From the NCBI GenBank assembly GCA_944387865.1, contig CALXGN010000026.1:1-18318 (forward strand): a stretch of 18,318 bases of DNA, written 5' to 3'. The translations under genes and the position numbers were made by a program. Shown here piece by piece: positions 6,962 through 14,391 of the stretch. The DNA is from Scatomorpha stercorigallinarum. Lineage in GTDB: Bacteria; Bacillota; Clostridia; Oscillospirales; Oscillospiraceae. Numbering within the stretch: the first letter of the stretch is position 1; the number at the start of each line of letters is the position of its first letter. A model generated the notes under the pieces. The model ran no database searches. It was not told where the DNA came from and worked only from the letters and a program-made list of their open reading frames with translations.

Positions 6962-7780
6962 CTATACGGCGAATATAATCTCCAGCCTCGCCCCTATGCT
7001 CTCGCCGGGGGCGAGCAGGCGCGCGCCGGGGCGCTGAGCGAGGTCGTGGCCGGGGCCGGGGTAGCCGAGCCAGGGCTCGATGCAGACGAAGCCGGGGATC
7101 TTCGGCTGGCTCCAGAGCAGCACGAAGGGGAAGCCGGACGTGCGCACACGGATATAGCACCCCGTGGCGCGCTCTTCCAGCTGCACCCACCCGCTCTCGA
7201 TGCTCTCGAAGCAGAGGCTGTCGTTGTCGAACACCTCCGGGGGCAGGCGGAAAACATCCGTGCCGCCGGGCAGCTCGGGCTTTTCAAAACGCACCAGGCA
7301 GTCCTGCGGCGTACCGCCCGGCGTGAGCGGGCAGCGGAAGCCGGGGTGGAAGCCCAGCTGTGCGGGCATCGGCTCAGATGAGCGGTTGACGCCAGTGACC
7401 TCGCACTTGAGCGTGCGGCCGGACACGCTGTGGCGCGTCGTCAGCTCAAAGGCCCAGGGCCAGCGCTCGCTGTCGCCGGGCCAGGCCAGGCGGTAGACGA
7501 GCTCCGTATCCGTGGCGGAGAGCAGCTCGTGCTCCAGGTCGCGGGCGAAACCGTGGCCGCCGCCGGGGTACTTTTTGCCGCCGTGTTCAAAGTAGTCGCC
7601 CTCCAGGCGGCCGCACCAGGGGAAGCAGAGCGGCGCGCGGCGCGGCCAGTGCCCGCCGCTGCCGTCCCAGAGGCACTCGGTCTCCTCCCCGCCGGGGACG
7701 ATCGCCTGGACCGCCCAGAGCTCGGCCCCGAGGCTGTTCACCGTTACGCGCAGTTCTCCGCTGTTGATAGTGCTGAACAT
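6962..7780 (-). CDS. Aldose 1-epimerase family protein (LacX/YeaD-like)
   Basis: This is a galactose-mutarotase-like beta-sandwich protein that would interconvert alpha and beta anomers of a sugar or sugar phosphate. In its 272 residues, FPWCGRLEG (53-61), HGFARDLEHEL with His76, LGFHPGF with His145 and CIEPWLGYPG with Glu235 correspond to the conserved substrate-binding and catalytic His/His/Glu positions. The divergent sequence and length fit the LacX/YeaD-type branch rather than classical GalM, so the sugar is not predictable. It is the last gene of the minus-strand operon. GGAGG overlaps the stop of the upstream permease gene, with a 12-bp gap. In context it may equilibrate the sugar that enters the pathway. 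Confidence 0.88.
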   Translation of the reverse strand: MFSTINSGELRVTVNSLGAELWAVQAIVPGGEETECLWDGSGGHWPRRAPLCFPWCGRLEGDYFEHGGKKYPGGGHGFARDLEHELLSATDTELVYRLAWPGDSERWPWAFELTTRHSVSGRTLKCEVTGVNRSSEPMPAQLGFHPGFRCPLTPGGTPQDCLVRFEKPELPGGTDVFRLPPEVFDNDSLCFESIESGWVQLEERATGCYIRVRTSGFPFVLLWSQPKIPGFVCIEPWLGYPGPGHDLAQRPGARLLAPGESIGARLEIIFAV

Positions 7781-7792
7781 ATTTATACCTCC

Positions 7793-8575
7793 TCAGGCAA
7801 AGCAGTTATAGAGGTTGTAGCAGCTTATCGCCGTTATCACGGCCATTATGACGAGAAACAGCCGGTCGACGCCCTTGTTCGTCAGCCGTGCGCTGATGCT
7901 GCGGCCGAGGATGCCGCCCAGCACGCCGCCGACGCACATGGCGGCCAGCACCAGCCAGTCGAAGTCCGGCACCGTGCCGCGCACGATGGTGTTGATAAAG
8001 CTCGCCGCCTGGCTGTAAAGGATGATGTACAGCGAGTTCAGCGCGGCGGTCTTGGAGTCCATGGAGAAGAAGAAACTGAGCACCGCGAGGTTGATGGGCC
8101 CGCCGCCGATGCCGAGGAAGGCGCTGAGCAGGCCCAGCGTGAAGCCGATCAGCACGCAGGCGGGGGCGTTCTGCACGTCGATCGTGCGCACCTTGCCCTT
8201 CTTCAGCGTGTAGACGAACACGCCGGCGGTGAGCAGGATCATCATCGTCTGCTGCGAGATGTCCACGGCCGAGCCGCCCGCGGCGCGCACCAGCTCAAAG
8301 GCCTCCTTGCCCATGATCCCGCCGAAGGCCGCGCCGATGGCAAGGAAGGTGCCGCGGCGCTTTTCGACCTTGACGGAGCCGCCGCGCGAGCGGACCATGC
8401 TCGTGATGGTCATGGCGAGGACCGTGCAGCCGGAGAGGAAGCTGATGGTGGCCGCGCCCAGGCCGGAGACGGCGTCCATCACCGGTTTGATGATGACGCC
8501 GCCGCCGACGCCGCTGATGCCGCCCGCCGTGGTCGCCGCCAGGCAGATGAGGAAGTAAATTACGGCCTGCAGCAT
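7793..8575 (-). CDS. TauE/SafE family anion permease
   Basis: This 260-residue, very hydrophobic protein has the two related glycine-rich halves of the TauE/SafE (TSUP) family: GISGVGGGVIIKPV at about residues 19-32 and SAFLGIGGGPINLAVL at about 151-166. Around 7-8 membrane segments are expected. Characterised relatives export or import sulfite, sulfoacetate, taurine-derived anions or other small organic acids, usually with protons. It starts 1 bp after the phosphofructokinase stop and is followed 12 bp later by the epimerase gene, so it is clearly part of the operon. No sulfatase or sulfonate enzyme is visible, so the cargo is open; an acidic product of the pathway is an inference. Confidence 0.88.
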   Translation of the reverse strand: MLQAVIYFLICLAATTAGGISGVGGGVIIKPVMDAVSGLGAATISFLSGCTVLAMTITSMVRSRGGSVKVEKRRGTFLAIGAAFGGIMGKEAFELVRAAGGSAVDISQQTMMILLTAGVFVYTLKKGKVRTIDVQNAPACVLIGFTLGLLSAFLGIGGGPINLAVLSFFFSMDSKTAALNSLYIILYSQAASFINTIVRGTVPDFDWLVLAAMCVGGVLGGILGRSISARLTNKGVDRLFLVIMAVITAISCYNLYNCFA

Positions 8576-8576
8576 C

Positions 8577-9737
8577 TTACCTGAGCGAGACGAAGCGGGT
8601 GTCGTACTCGCCTATCAGGGGCAGGCAGTAGGCGCGGAACTCGTCCGAGACGCCGCCCGGGGTGATCCACTCCAGGGGGAAGGTCTTTTCCGCATTCGCC
8701 ACCTGCTCCAGGGGGATGAGCATCGTTTCGCAGCTGTACTCCGGCTCGCGCGCGGCGGTAAAGCCCACCATGAAGCCGGTCTGGCCCTCGACGGCGCTCT
8801 TCACGGCCTGCGCGCCGGCGAGCTCGGCCTCCGCGCGGTCCACCTCGCTCATGAGGGCCACGCTGGTGCGGCCCAGGAGGCCCGGCTTCTCGCTGCGGGA
8901 CTTGAGGCCCGTCTCCGCCATGATCATGTCGGAGAGCGTCTGCGCCGCGCCGCCGGGCACCTTGTGGCCAAATCCGTCCACCACGCCGCTGTCCGCCACG
9001 GGGGAGCCGTCGGCATAGTGCAGCCCCTCGGAGATGGTGACCAGCAGCCCGCGGCCGCGCGCCCAGCGCTCCCTGACGGCGGCGAGGAACTCCTCTTTGT
9101 CAAAGGCCGTCTCCGGCAGGTAGACGAGGTGTTCGCAGGGCATCAGGTGGGTGAAGAGGGCGCTGGCGGCGGTTATCCAGCCGGCGTTGCGGCCCATCAT
9201 CTCCATCACCACAACGTGGATGGGCAGCGCGGCGGCGTCCTGCGCCGTCTCCAGCGCGCTGGCGGCGGCGAACTTGGCGGCGCTGCCGAAGCCCGGGCAG
9301 TGGTCGGTGACGGCCAGGTCATTGTCGATGGTCTTGGGGATGCCGATGACGCGCAGCTCATAGCCGCTCTGCACGGCCAGCTGGTACACCTTGTTGCAGG
9401 TGTCCATGGAGTCGTTGCCGCCGTTATAGAAGAAATAGCGGATGTTGAACTTTTTAAAGCACTCGAGCACGGCGGGATAGTCGGCGTCCGTCAGCTTGCG
9501 GCGGCAGGAGCCGATGGCGGAGGCCGGCGTGCGCGCGAGCAGCCCCAGATCTTCGTCGCTCACCGCGCCCAGGTCGATGAGGTCTCCGGCAAGGATGCCC
9601 TCCGCGCCGAAGCGCGCGCCGTAGATGGTCTCGATCTCGCTGTGCTTTTTCGCTTCGCGCACCGCGCCCAGAAGGGAGCTGTTGATGACGGGCGTGGGGC
9701 CGCCGCCGTGGGCGATGAGCATGTTTCCTTTGAGCAT
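8577..9737 (-). CDS. 6-phosphofructokinase, PPi-type signature
   Basis: It phosphorylates a ketohexose 6-phosphate, normally fructose-6-P to fructose-1,6-bisphosphate. Numbering is from the ATG at 9737, which has GAGGGGG 8 nt upstream and gives 386 residues; an ATG at 9758 inside the larA-like gene lacks such a site. GGNDS (106-110) has Asp where ATP-dependent enzymes have Gly, and PKTIDND (134-140) has Lys where they have Gly. Both changes mark pyrophosphate-dependent PFKs, which work reversibly. Catalytic TIDND and MGRNAGW are intact. It sits 13 bp after the LarA-like gene and 1 bp before the TauE gene, with the aldolase and isomerase genes upstream in the same operon. Tagatose-6-P is a possible alternative substrate. 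Confidence 0.93.
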   Translation of the reverse strand: MLKGNMLIAHGGGPTPVINSSLLGAVREAKKHSEIETIYGARFGAEGILAGDLIDLGAVSDEDLGLLARTPASAIGSCRRKLTDADYPAVLECFKKFNIRYFFYNGGNDSMDTCNKVYQLAVQSGYELRVIGIPKTIDNDLAVTDHCPGFGSAAKFAAASALETAQDAAALPIHVVVMEMMGRNAGWITAASALFTHLMPCEHLVYLPETAFDKEEFLAAVRERWARGRGLLVTISEGLHYADGSPVADSGVVDGFGHKVPGGAAQTLSDMIMAETGLKSRSEKPGLLGRTSVALMSEVDRAEAELAGAQAVKSAVEGQTGFMVGFTAAREPEYSCETMLIPLEQVANAEKTFPLEWITPGGVSDEFRAYCLPLIGEYDTRFVSLR

Positions 9738-9750
9738 GTCGCTTACCCCC

Positions 9751-11211
9751 TCACACATTGCTCAGGTCGTCGTCCGCCATGCAGAGGTGGACGGCGCCCA
9801 CTTTGAAGGTCTGCGGCAGGGCCAGGATGCGCGGCGCGGGCCCGGTGAACTTGCGCTTGGCGTCCTCCAGCGCCTCCTCGAAGGTGGCGCGGGTCTTGAG
9901 CCCCATGCCGCGGGCGATGCCCGGCTCCTGCGCGCCGACGATGTAGATGGCGGAGGTGTTCATCTCCGCGATGTGGCCGCAGCTCATCATCGAAAAGCCG
10001 TGGAAGGGGTGGAAGGCGTTGCAGAAGCGGTATTTGCGGATGTACTCCTGGTTGGTGGCGAAATACTCGCCGTAGCGGTCCATGTCGGGCAGGATCTGCA
10101 TGTAGTCGTGCTGGAACATCTCGTAGAGCTCGCGCAGGTAGGGCCAGCGCTCGTCGTGGAAATAGCCGTTGCAGATGCTCGAGCAGATTATCACGCAGTT
10201 TTCCTTCATCACGCGCTTGTGGCGGATGACCTGCGCGCTGAGGGCCTGCATCATCTGGATGGGGTTGGTGCCCATGCCGTTGCCGTAGTGGAAGTCCTGC
10301 GGCATGCCGAACACCATGATGTCATATTTCTCTTTCGCGTAGGGCACATAGGTGCGCTTGTTGGCGACCTCCCAGCTGGCCGGCTGCATGACGGCGGCGT
10401 AGCCGCTGAAAATGGCGATCTGGCGGGAATAGGTGTCCAGCACGGCGTCGCAGCAGAAGAAGGGGTGGCCCATCTTCTCCTCCATGTGCATGCCTATCTG
10501 GTCGAACTTCGTGCGCATCAGGCTGTGGCCGCTCACCGGAGTGAAGTCCGCGCGGTGCATGACCTTCGGAACATGGTGGCTCGCTATACTGCGCCAGTGG
10601 GTGATGCCGGTGGCACAGTGCTTGTAGCCGCCGGAGTAGCCGCCGTAGGGGTTGCCCTGGGTGTGGCCGATCAGGATGGGGATGTCGCACTCATAGACAT
10701 AGCGGTTCATCAGCACGGGGTCGCCGGCGCAGGTGACGCCCAGGTCCACCATGTGCTCATAGTCCTCGCTGTCGTGGCTGGTGAGCTGGCCGGAGTAGTA
10801 GAACTCGTTGAAGAGCTCCTCGCCCAGTATCTTTTTCATCTCCGGCACGGTGGCGCGGGGGTGGAGGCCGTTGGATATCAGCAGCAGGATGTCCTTTTTC
10901 TCCACGCCGGCGGCGTAGAGCTCGTCGAGGCAGGCCTTGATGCTCACCTTGCGGTGGCTGGTGGGCTGGGTGCCGCCCTTGACGATGTCCGGGATGACGA
11001 ACACCACGGTCTTGCCCGGGCCTGCCAGCTCCCGCAGCGGGGGCATGCCCAGCGGGTGGCGGATGCTCTCCAGCGTGGCGTTATAGAGCGTGTCCCAGTC
11101 CTGGGGCAGGCACTCGGGGTCGGGGACGGTCTTGCCGGGGATAAAAACGTCGGTATCGTCGGGCAGTTCGGCGCTCATCAGGCCGTTGCCGTATTCAAAG
11201 TCAAGTTTCAT
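9751..11211 (-). CDS. LarA-family (nickel-dependent lactate racemase-like) protein
   Basis: LarA enzymes use a nickel-pincer nucleotide (NPN) to racemise or epimerise 2-hydroxy acids. This protein has 486 residues, longer than LarA's roughly 425. From a hand alignment to my memory of Lactobacillus plantarum LarA: Lys197 in GGYSGGYK matches the NPN-linked lysine, His213 (in SHHVPK) the nickel ligand, and His117 in SNGLHPRA one catalytic histidine. The second catalytic histidine position falls on Asn187 (QGNPYGGYSGG), with His183 four residues earlier, and the DxTR motif reads DIVK (75-78). It may therefore act on another substrate. The genes upstream and downstream lie 11 and 13 bp away. No larB, larC or larE is in the window. 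Confidence 0.82.
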   Translation of the reverse strand: MKLDFEYGNGLMSAELPDDTDVFIPGKTVPDPECLPQDWDTLYNATLESIRHPLGMPPLRELAGPGKTVVFVIPDIVKGGTQPTSHRKVSIKACLDELYAAGVEKKDILLLISNGLHPRATVPEMKKILGEELFNEFYYSGQLTSHDSEDYEHMVDLGVTCAGDPVLMNRYVYECDIPILIGHTQGNPYGGYSGGYKHCATGITHWRSIASHHVPKVMHRADFTPVSGHSLMRTKFDQIGMHMEEKMGHPFFCCDAVLDTYSRQIAIFSGYAAVMQPASWEVANKRTYVPYAKEKYDIMVFGMPQDFHYGNGMGTNPIQMMQALSAQVIRHKRVMKENCVIICSSICNGYFHDERWPYLRELYEMFQHDYMQILPDMDRYGEYFATNQEYIRKYRFCNAFHPFHGFSMMSCGHIAEMNTSAIYIVGAQEPGIARGMGLKTRATFEEALEDAKRKFTGPAPRILALPQTFKVGAVHLCMADDDLSNV

Positions 11212-11222
11212 TGGTCTCCTCC

Positions 11223-12059
11223 TTATTTGCCGAGATAGAGGCGGATGATGTCGAGATATTCGTTGGGGTACCAGCCAATCTCACCGCTGAAGCGGGTGAG
11301 GGCGATGAGGCCGCCGTCGATCTCCGCGATGGAGGCGAGCATCTCCGCGTTGTCAGTCTTCAGCCCGCCGCCGTAGACGACGTCAAGGCCGCCGGTGCGC
11401 TCCTTGACGAAGCGGGCGATCATGGTGATGTAGTCCTTGCCGGCGGGCGTCTTGCCCGGGCCGATGCTCCAGACAGGCTCGTAGCCGATGACGACCTGGC
11501 TCCTGTCCACGCCGGCGAGCCCCTCGTCGAGCTGCTTCCCGAGCACGGAGCGCCACTCGCTCTGCTCCTCGCTCTTCTCGCCGATGCAGTAGAGCACCCG
11601 GAGCCCGCGCTCCGTGGCGCGGAGGATCTCCTGGTTGAGTATCCTGTTCGTGGCCGAGGGGTCCTTCACGCCGGCCTCGGCGAAGGTGTCGTTGTAGAAA
11701 TTGCGCTCCTCGCAGTGGCCGATGATGACGTATTCGCAGCCGAGGGCCCTGGCGGCGCTGGCCGGGCGCAGGGTGGTGAAGGCCCCGAAATTGCCGCCCA
11801 CGGCGGTGTCCGCGCGGTGTACGCCCTGGCAGCCGATTTTTACGGGGCTGCCCGGCTTTTTCGCCGCGGCGGCGCCGAGTATGTGCGCCTCGGGGAAGAA
11901 CTGGGCGAACTCCACCTCGCTGGGGTCGTACTTGGCAAGGGCCTCCTGCGTGCTGGAGACGATATAACCGCCCCATTCGGCCACGCCGGCCAGGCGGTTG
12001 ACGCCGCCGAATTCCACCGGCACGTCAAAGCGCTTGAGGTTCAGGTAAAGATGCTTCAT
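11223..12059 (-). CDS. Triose-phosphate isomerase family protein, divergent
   Basis: This TIM-barrel isomerase would interconvert dihydroxyacetone-P and glyceraldehyde-3-P, the two aldolase products. All catalytic positions are present in 278 residues: Asn7 and Lys9 (YLNLKRF), electrophilic His115 (IIGHCEER), base Glu194 (GYEPVWSIG), the loop GPGKT (200-204) and phosphate-binding YGGGLKTDN (229-237). It is about 25 residues longer than housekeeping TIM and divergent at the N-terminus, GHCEER and YGGGLK. Variants of this kind include isomerases for C4 sugar phosphates (erythrulose-phosphate isomerases), so substrate specificity is not certain. It lies 10 bp after the aldolase gene and 11 bp before the LarA-like gene. 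Confidence 0.85.
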   Translation of the reverse strand: MKHLYLNLKRFDVPVEFGGVNRLAGVAEWGGYIVSSTQEALAKYDPSEVEFAQFFPEAHILGAAAAKKPGSPVKIGCQGVHRADTAVGGNFGAFTTLRPASAARALGCEYVIIGHCEERNFYNDTFAEAGVKDPSATNRILNQEILRATERGLRVLYCIGEKSEEQSEWRSVLGKQLDEGLAGVDRSQVVIGYEPVWSIGPGKTPAGKDYITMIARFVKERTGGLDVVYGGGLKTDNAEMLASIAEIDGGLIALTRFSGEIGWYPNEYLDIIRLYLGK

Positions 12060-12069
12060 GCCGCCCTCC

Positions 12070-13218
12070 TCACTCCGCGTAGAAGGCCTTCATGTCCTCG
12101 AGCGTCTTCATCTCGACGAGCGGGGCCTTGCCGTAGGAGCCGAAGTTGACGATGAGGGAGCCGACAGCTTCCTTCACGCCGGCCTCGACGCGCTCCATGA
12201 GGACGGCCACGTCGTTGTCGGGGATGTTGCCGGTGAGGACGGTGTCCATGATGGGCGGGAAGAACACGCGCGGGTCAAAGGCGCTGCGCTTCTCCTCCAG
12301 CAGGCGGTAGACGCCGCCGATGGAGGCGCTGTCGCGCAGCTCGGGGTGGTTTGCAAACAGCTCCTTCATGTTGCGCGTGACGGCCAGGCGGATATCCGTG
12401 TCGACGTTGATCTTGCGGATGCCGCAGGGGATGGCGGCCACGAGCTCGTCAACGGGGATGCCGTAGGCGTTCTGGATATCGCCGCCGAGGTCGTTGATCT
12501 CGCGGACGATGTACTGCGGGACGGTGGAGCTGCCGTGGCTCACCAGGGCGCAGAAGATGCCCAGGCGGTTGATGCACTCCTTGATGGCGATGGCGATCTC
12601 GCGGCGCAGCTTGGCGTTCTTGCCCTTGTTGGCGCCGTGCTGCGTGCCGTAGGAAATCGCGAGGGCGTCCACGCCGGTCTTCTGTATGAACTCGACGGCG
12701 TCGAGGGGGTTGGTGTAGGTGCTGGTCTCGGCAAAGACGTGGTCCTCCTGCCCGCCGAGGACGCCAAGTTCGCCCTCGACGCTGACGCCGAGCGGATGGG
12801 CGTATTTGACGACCTCGCGCGTGAGCTCGATGTTCTGCTCCAGCGGCAGGGAGGAGCCGTCGATCATCACGGAGGTGTAGCCGCCGTCGATGGCGGCGAT
12901 GCAGCTTTCGATGTTCTTGCCGTGGTCGAGGTGCAGCACCACGGGGATCGGGCTGTTCTCGCCGTACTTGCGCACGGCGTCCGCGATGCGGCGCGCGCCG
13001 ACCTTTTTGTCCTCCAGCGTGCCGTTGGCGAAGTCCACGCGGCCGCCCATGAAGGCGTTGGCCAGGTCCGCGCCCTGCAGGATGGCGGGGGAGCGGAAGG
13101 TCTCGTGCATCTCGATGACGGCCTTGGCCTGGGCCACGGCGTTGACGTTGAACGCGCCCTGCGCGTAGTTGTACTTTTCGGCGGCTTCCATCAGGGGGCG
13201 GAGCGGGATGAGCGGCAT
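12070..13218 (-). CDS. Class II (metal-dependent) ketose-bisphosphate aldolase
   Basis: It cleaves fructose- or tagatose-1,6-bisphosphate into dihydroxyacetone-P and glyceraldehyde-3-P. The start at 13218 (MPLIPLRPLM) is chosen because GAGG-type purines lie upstream and a longer in-frame extension would run through nagA. In its 382 residues, HLDHGK contains catalytic Asp98 and metal ligand His99, EGELGVLGG holds Glu150, GTQHGANKG gives His194, SHGSST gives His228, and NVDTD is at 271-275. The C-terminus runs about 60-80 residues beyond short class IIb enzymes. The sequence does not distinguish fructose from tagatose bisphosphate. It lies 14 bp after nagA and 10 bp before the isomerase gene. 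Confidence 0.9.
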   Translation of the reverse strand: MPLIPLRPLMEAAEKYNYAQGAFNVNAVAQAKAVIEMHETFRSPAILQGADLANAFMGGRVDFANGTLEDKKVGARRIADAVRKYGENSPIPVVLHLDHGKNIESCIAAIDGGYTSVMIDGSSLPLEQNIELTREVVKYAHPLGVSVEGELGVLGGQEDHVFAETSTYTNPLDAVEFIQKTGVDALAISYGTQHGANKGKNAKLRREIAIAIKECINRLGIFCALVSHGSSTVPQYIVREINDLGGDIQNAYGIPVDELVAAIPCGIRKINVDTDIRLAVTRNMKELFANHPELRDSASIGGVYRLLEEKRSAFDPRVFFPPIMDTVLTGNIPDNDVAVLMERVEAGVKEAVGSLIVNFGSYGKAPLVEMKTLEDMKAFYAE

Positions 13219-13232
13219 TTTTATTTCCTCCT

Positions 13233-14390
13233 TTATTCTTTCGCGGCGGCGTAGATATTTTCGCCGGCCGACCAGGTGGCAAGTACGTCCAGTTCCGGCG
13301 AGAGGACGGTGAAGTCCGCGTCGCGGCCGACGGCGATCTCGCCGCGGCGGTGCTCCTCGCCGATGAGCTTTGCGGGGTTCAACGTGAGCAGGGGCAGCAC
13401 GCGCTCCGGCGGCGCCATGGTGAAGGCGGATATCTTCTTCACGGCCTGCGCGAGCGTGAGCGTGCTCCCGGCGCGGATGCTGGTGCCGGATATCATGGCG
13501 TCCCCGTCCGTGACGGTGACGGGGTTGACGCCCAGCATGTATTCCCCGTCCGGCAGGCCGGCGGCCTGCATGGAGTCCGTGATGGCCACGACCCTGTCCC
13601 AGCCCTTGCACTTCAGGAGCATGCGCACCGTGCCGGGATGGAGGTGGCGGCCGTCGCAGATGGCCTCGCAGAACACGTCGCGCTCCAGCACGGCGCCCAT
13701 CACGGCCGGGCGGTGCTGGTGGAAGAGGCTCATGACGTTGAAAGTGTGCGTGCAGCTCTCCACGCCGGCGTCGATGGCGCGGACGGCCGTCTCATAGTCG
13801 GCGTCCGAGTGGCCGATGGCGAGCGTGCACTCGCCGCGGATCTCGCCGAGCATGTCCAGCACGCCGGGCACCTCCGGCGCCACGGTCATGTAACGCACGC
13901 GGCCCTTCGCGCGCGCCTGGTAGCGGCGGAAAAGCTCCGCGTCCCCCTCGCGCAGCAGTTCGGGCGGCATGGCGCCCTTGTACTTCTGGCAGAGGAAGGG
14001 GCCCTCCAGGTGGATGCCCAGGCACTTCGCGCCCCTGGCGGGGGCGTCCATGAAGGCGCAGACGCTGTCGATGGCGCGCTCCGTGCCCTCCACGGTGTCC
14101 GTGAGGATGCTGGCGAGGAAGCCCGTCACGCCCTGGCTGGCGAAAAAGGCGGAGAGGCGGCAGAGGCCGTCATAACCGGCGGCGTTCACGTCCACGCCCG
14201 CGCCGCCGTGCGTGTGCACATCGATGAAGCCGGGCGAGAGGATGTTACCGGCGAGCTCCACCACCTCGCAGCCCGTGCGGTCCAGCCCGCCGCCGACGGC
14301 GGCGATGCGGCCGGAGCGGACGAGCACCTCCGTTTCGCGCAGCGCGCCGCCGGTGAGGACGCGCCCGCCGGTGAATACCGTGCCCTTCAT
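13233..14390 (-). CDS. nagA: N-acetylglucosamine-6-phosphate deacetylase
   Basis: This amidohydrolase-fold enzyme removes acetate from GlcNAc-6-P (or GalNAc-6-P) to give the hexosamine-6-P used by the deaminase encoded just upstream. Length 385 is normal. Metal and catalytic residues are all visible: HTHG with His59 and His61, HLEGPF with Glu129, GHSDADYE with His194, THTFNVM with His215 and catalytic Asp272 in ITDSMQAAG. The RPAVMGAVL segment (227-235) is also typical. The gene starts 1 bp after the nagB-like stop, and the aldolase gene follows after 14 bp. The substrate epimer (gluco or galacto) cannot be told from sequence alone. Confidence 0.95.
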   Translation of the reverse strand: MKGTVFTGGRVLTGGALRETEVLVRSGRIAAVGGGLDRTGCEVVELAGNILSPGFIDVHTHGGAGVDVNAAGYDGLCRLSAFFASQGVTGFLASILTDTVEGTERAIDSVCAFMDAPARGAKCLGIHLEGPFLCQKYKGAMPPELLREGDAELFRRYQARAKGRVRYMTVAPEVPGVLDMLGEIRGECTLAIGHSDADYETAVRAIDAGVESCTHTFNVMSLFHQHRPAVMGAVLERDVFCEAICDGRHLHPGTVRMLLKCKGWDRVVAITDSMQAAGLPDGEYMLGVNPVTVTDGDAMISGTSIRAGSTLTLAQAVKKISAFTMAPPERVLPLLTLNPAKLIGEEHRRGEIAVGRDADFTVLSPELDVLATWSAGENIYAAAKE

Positions 14391-14391
14391 G

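Noticed and set aside
9738..9758. Earlier ATG for the phosphofructokinase
   Set aside because: It would overlap the end of the LarA-like gene and lacks a good ribosome site, whereas GAGGGGG is ideally placed for the ATG at 9737 and the protein fold begins just after it.
13219..13611. N-terminal extension of the aldolase frame into nagA
   Set aside because: The extension is Arg/His-rich shadow sequence over nagA; the family N-terminus starts at 13218.
7793..14390. Known sulfoglycolysis operon
   Set aside because: A TauE permease, mutarotase, isomerase and aldolase are suggestive, but there is no sulfoquinovosidase, sulfofructose kinase or sulfolactaldehyde enzyme, and nagA/nagB point to amino sugars. 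Kept only as a hypothesis under the TauE finding.
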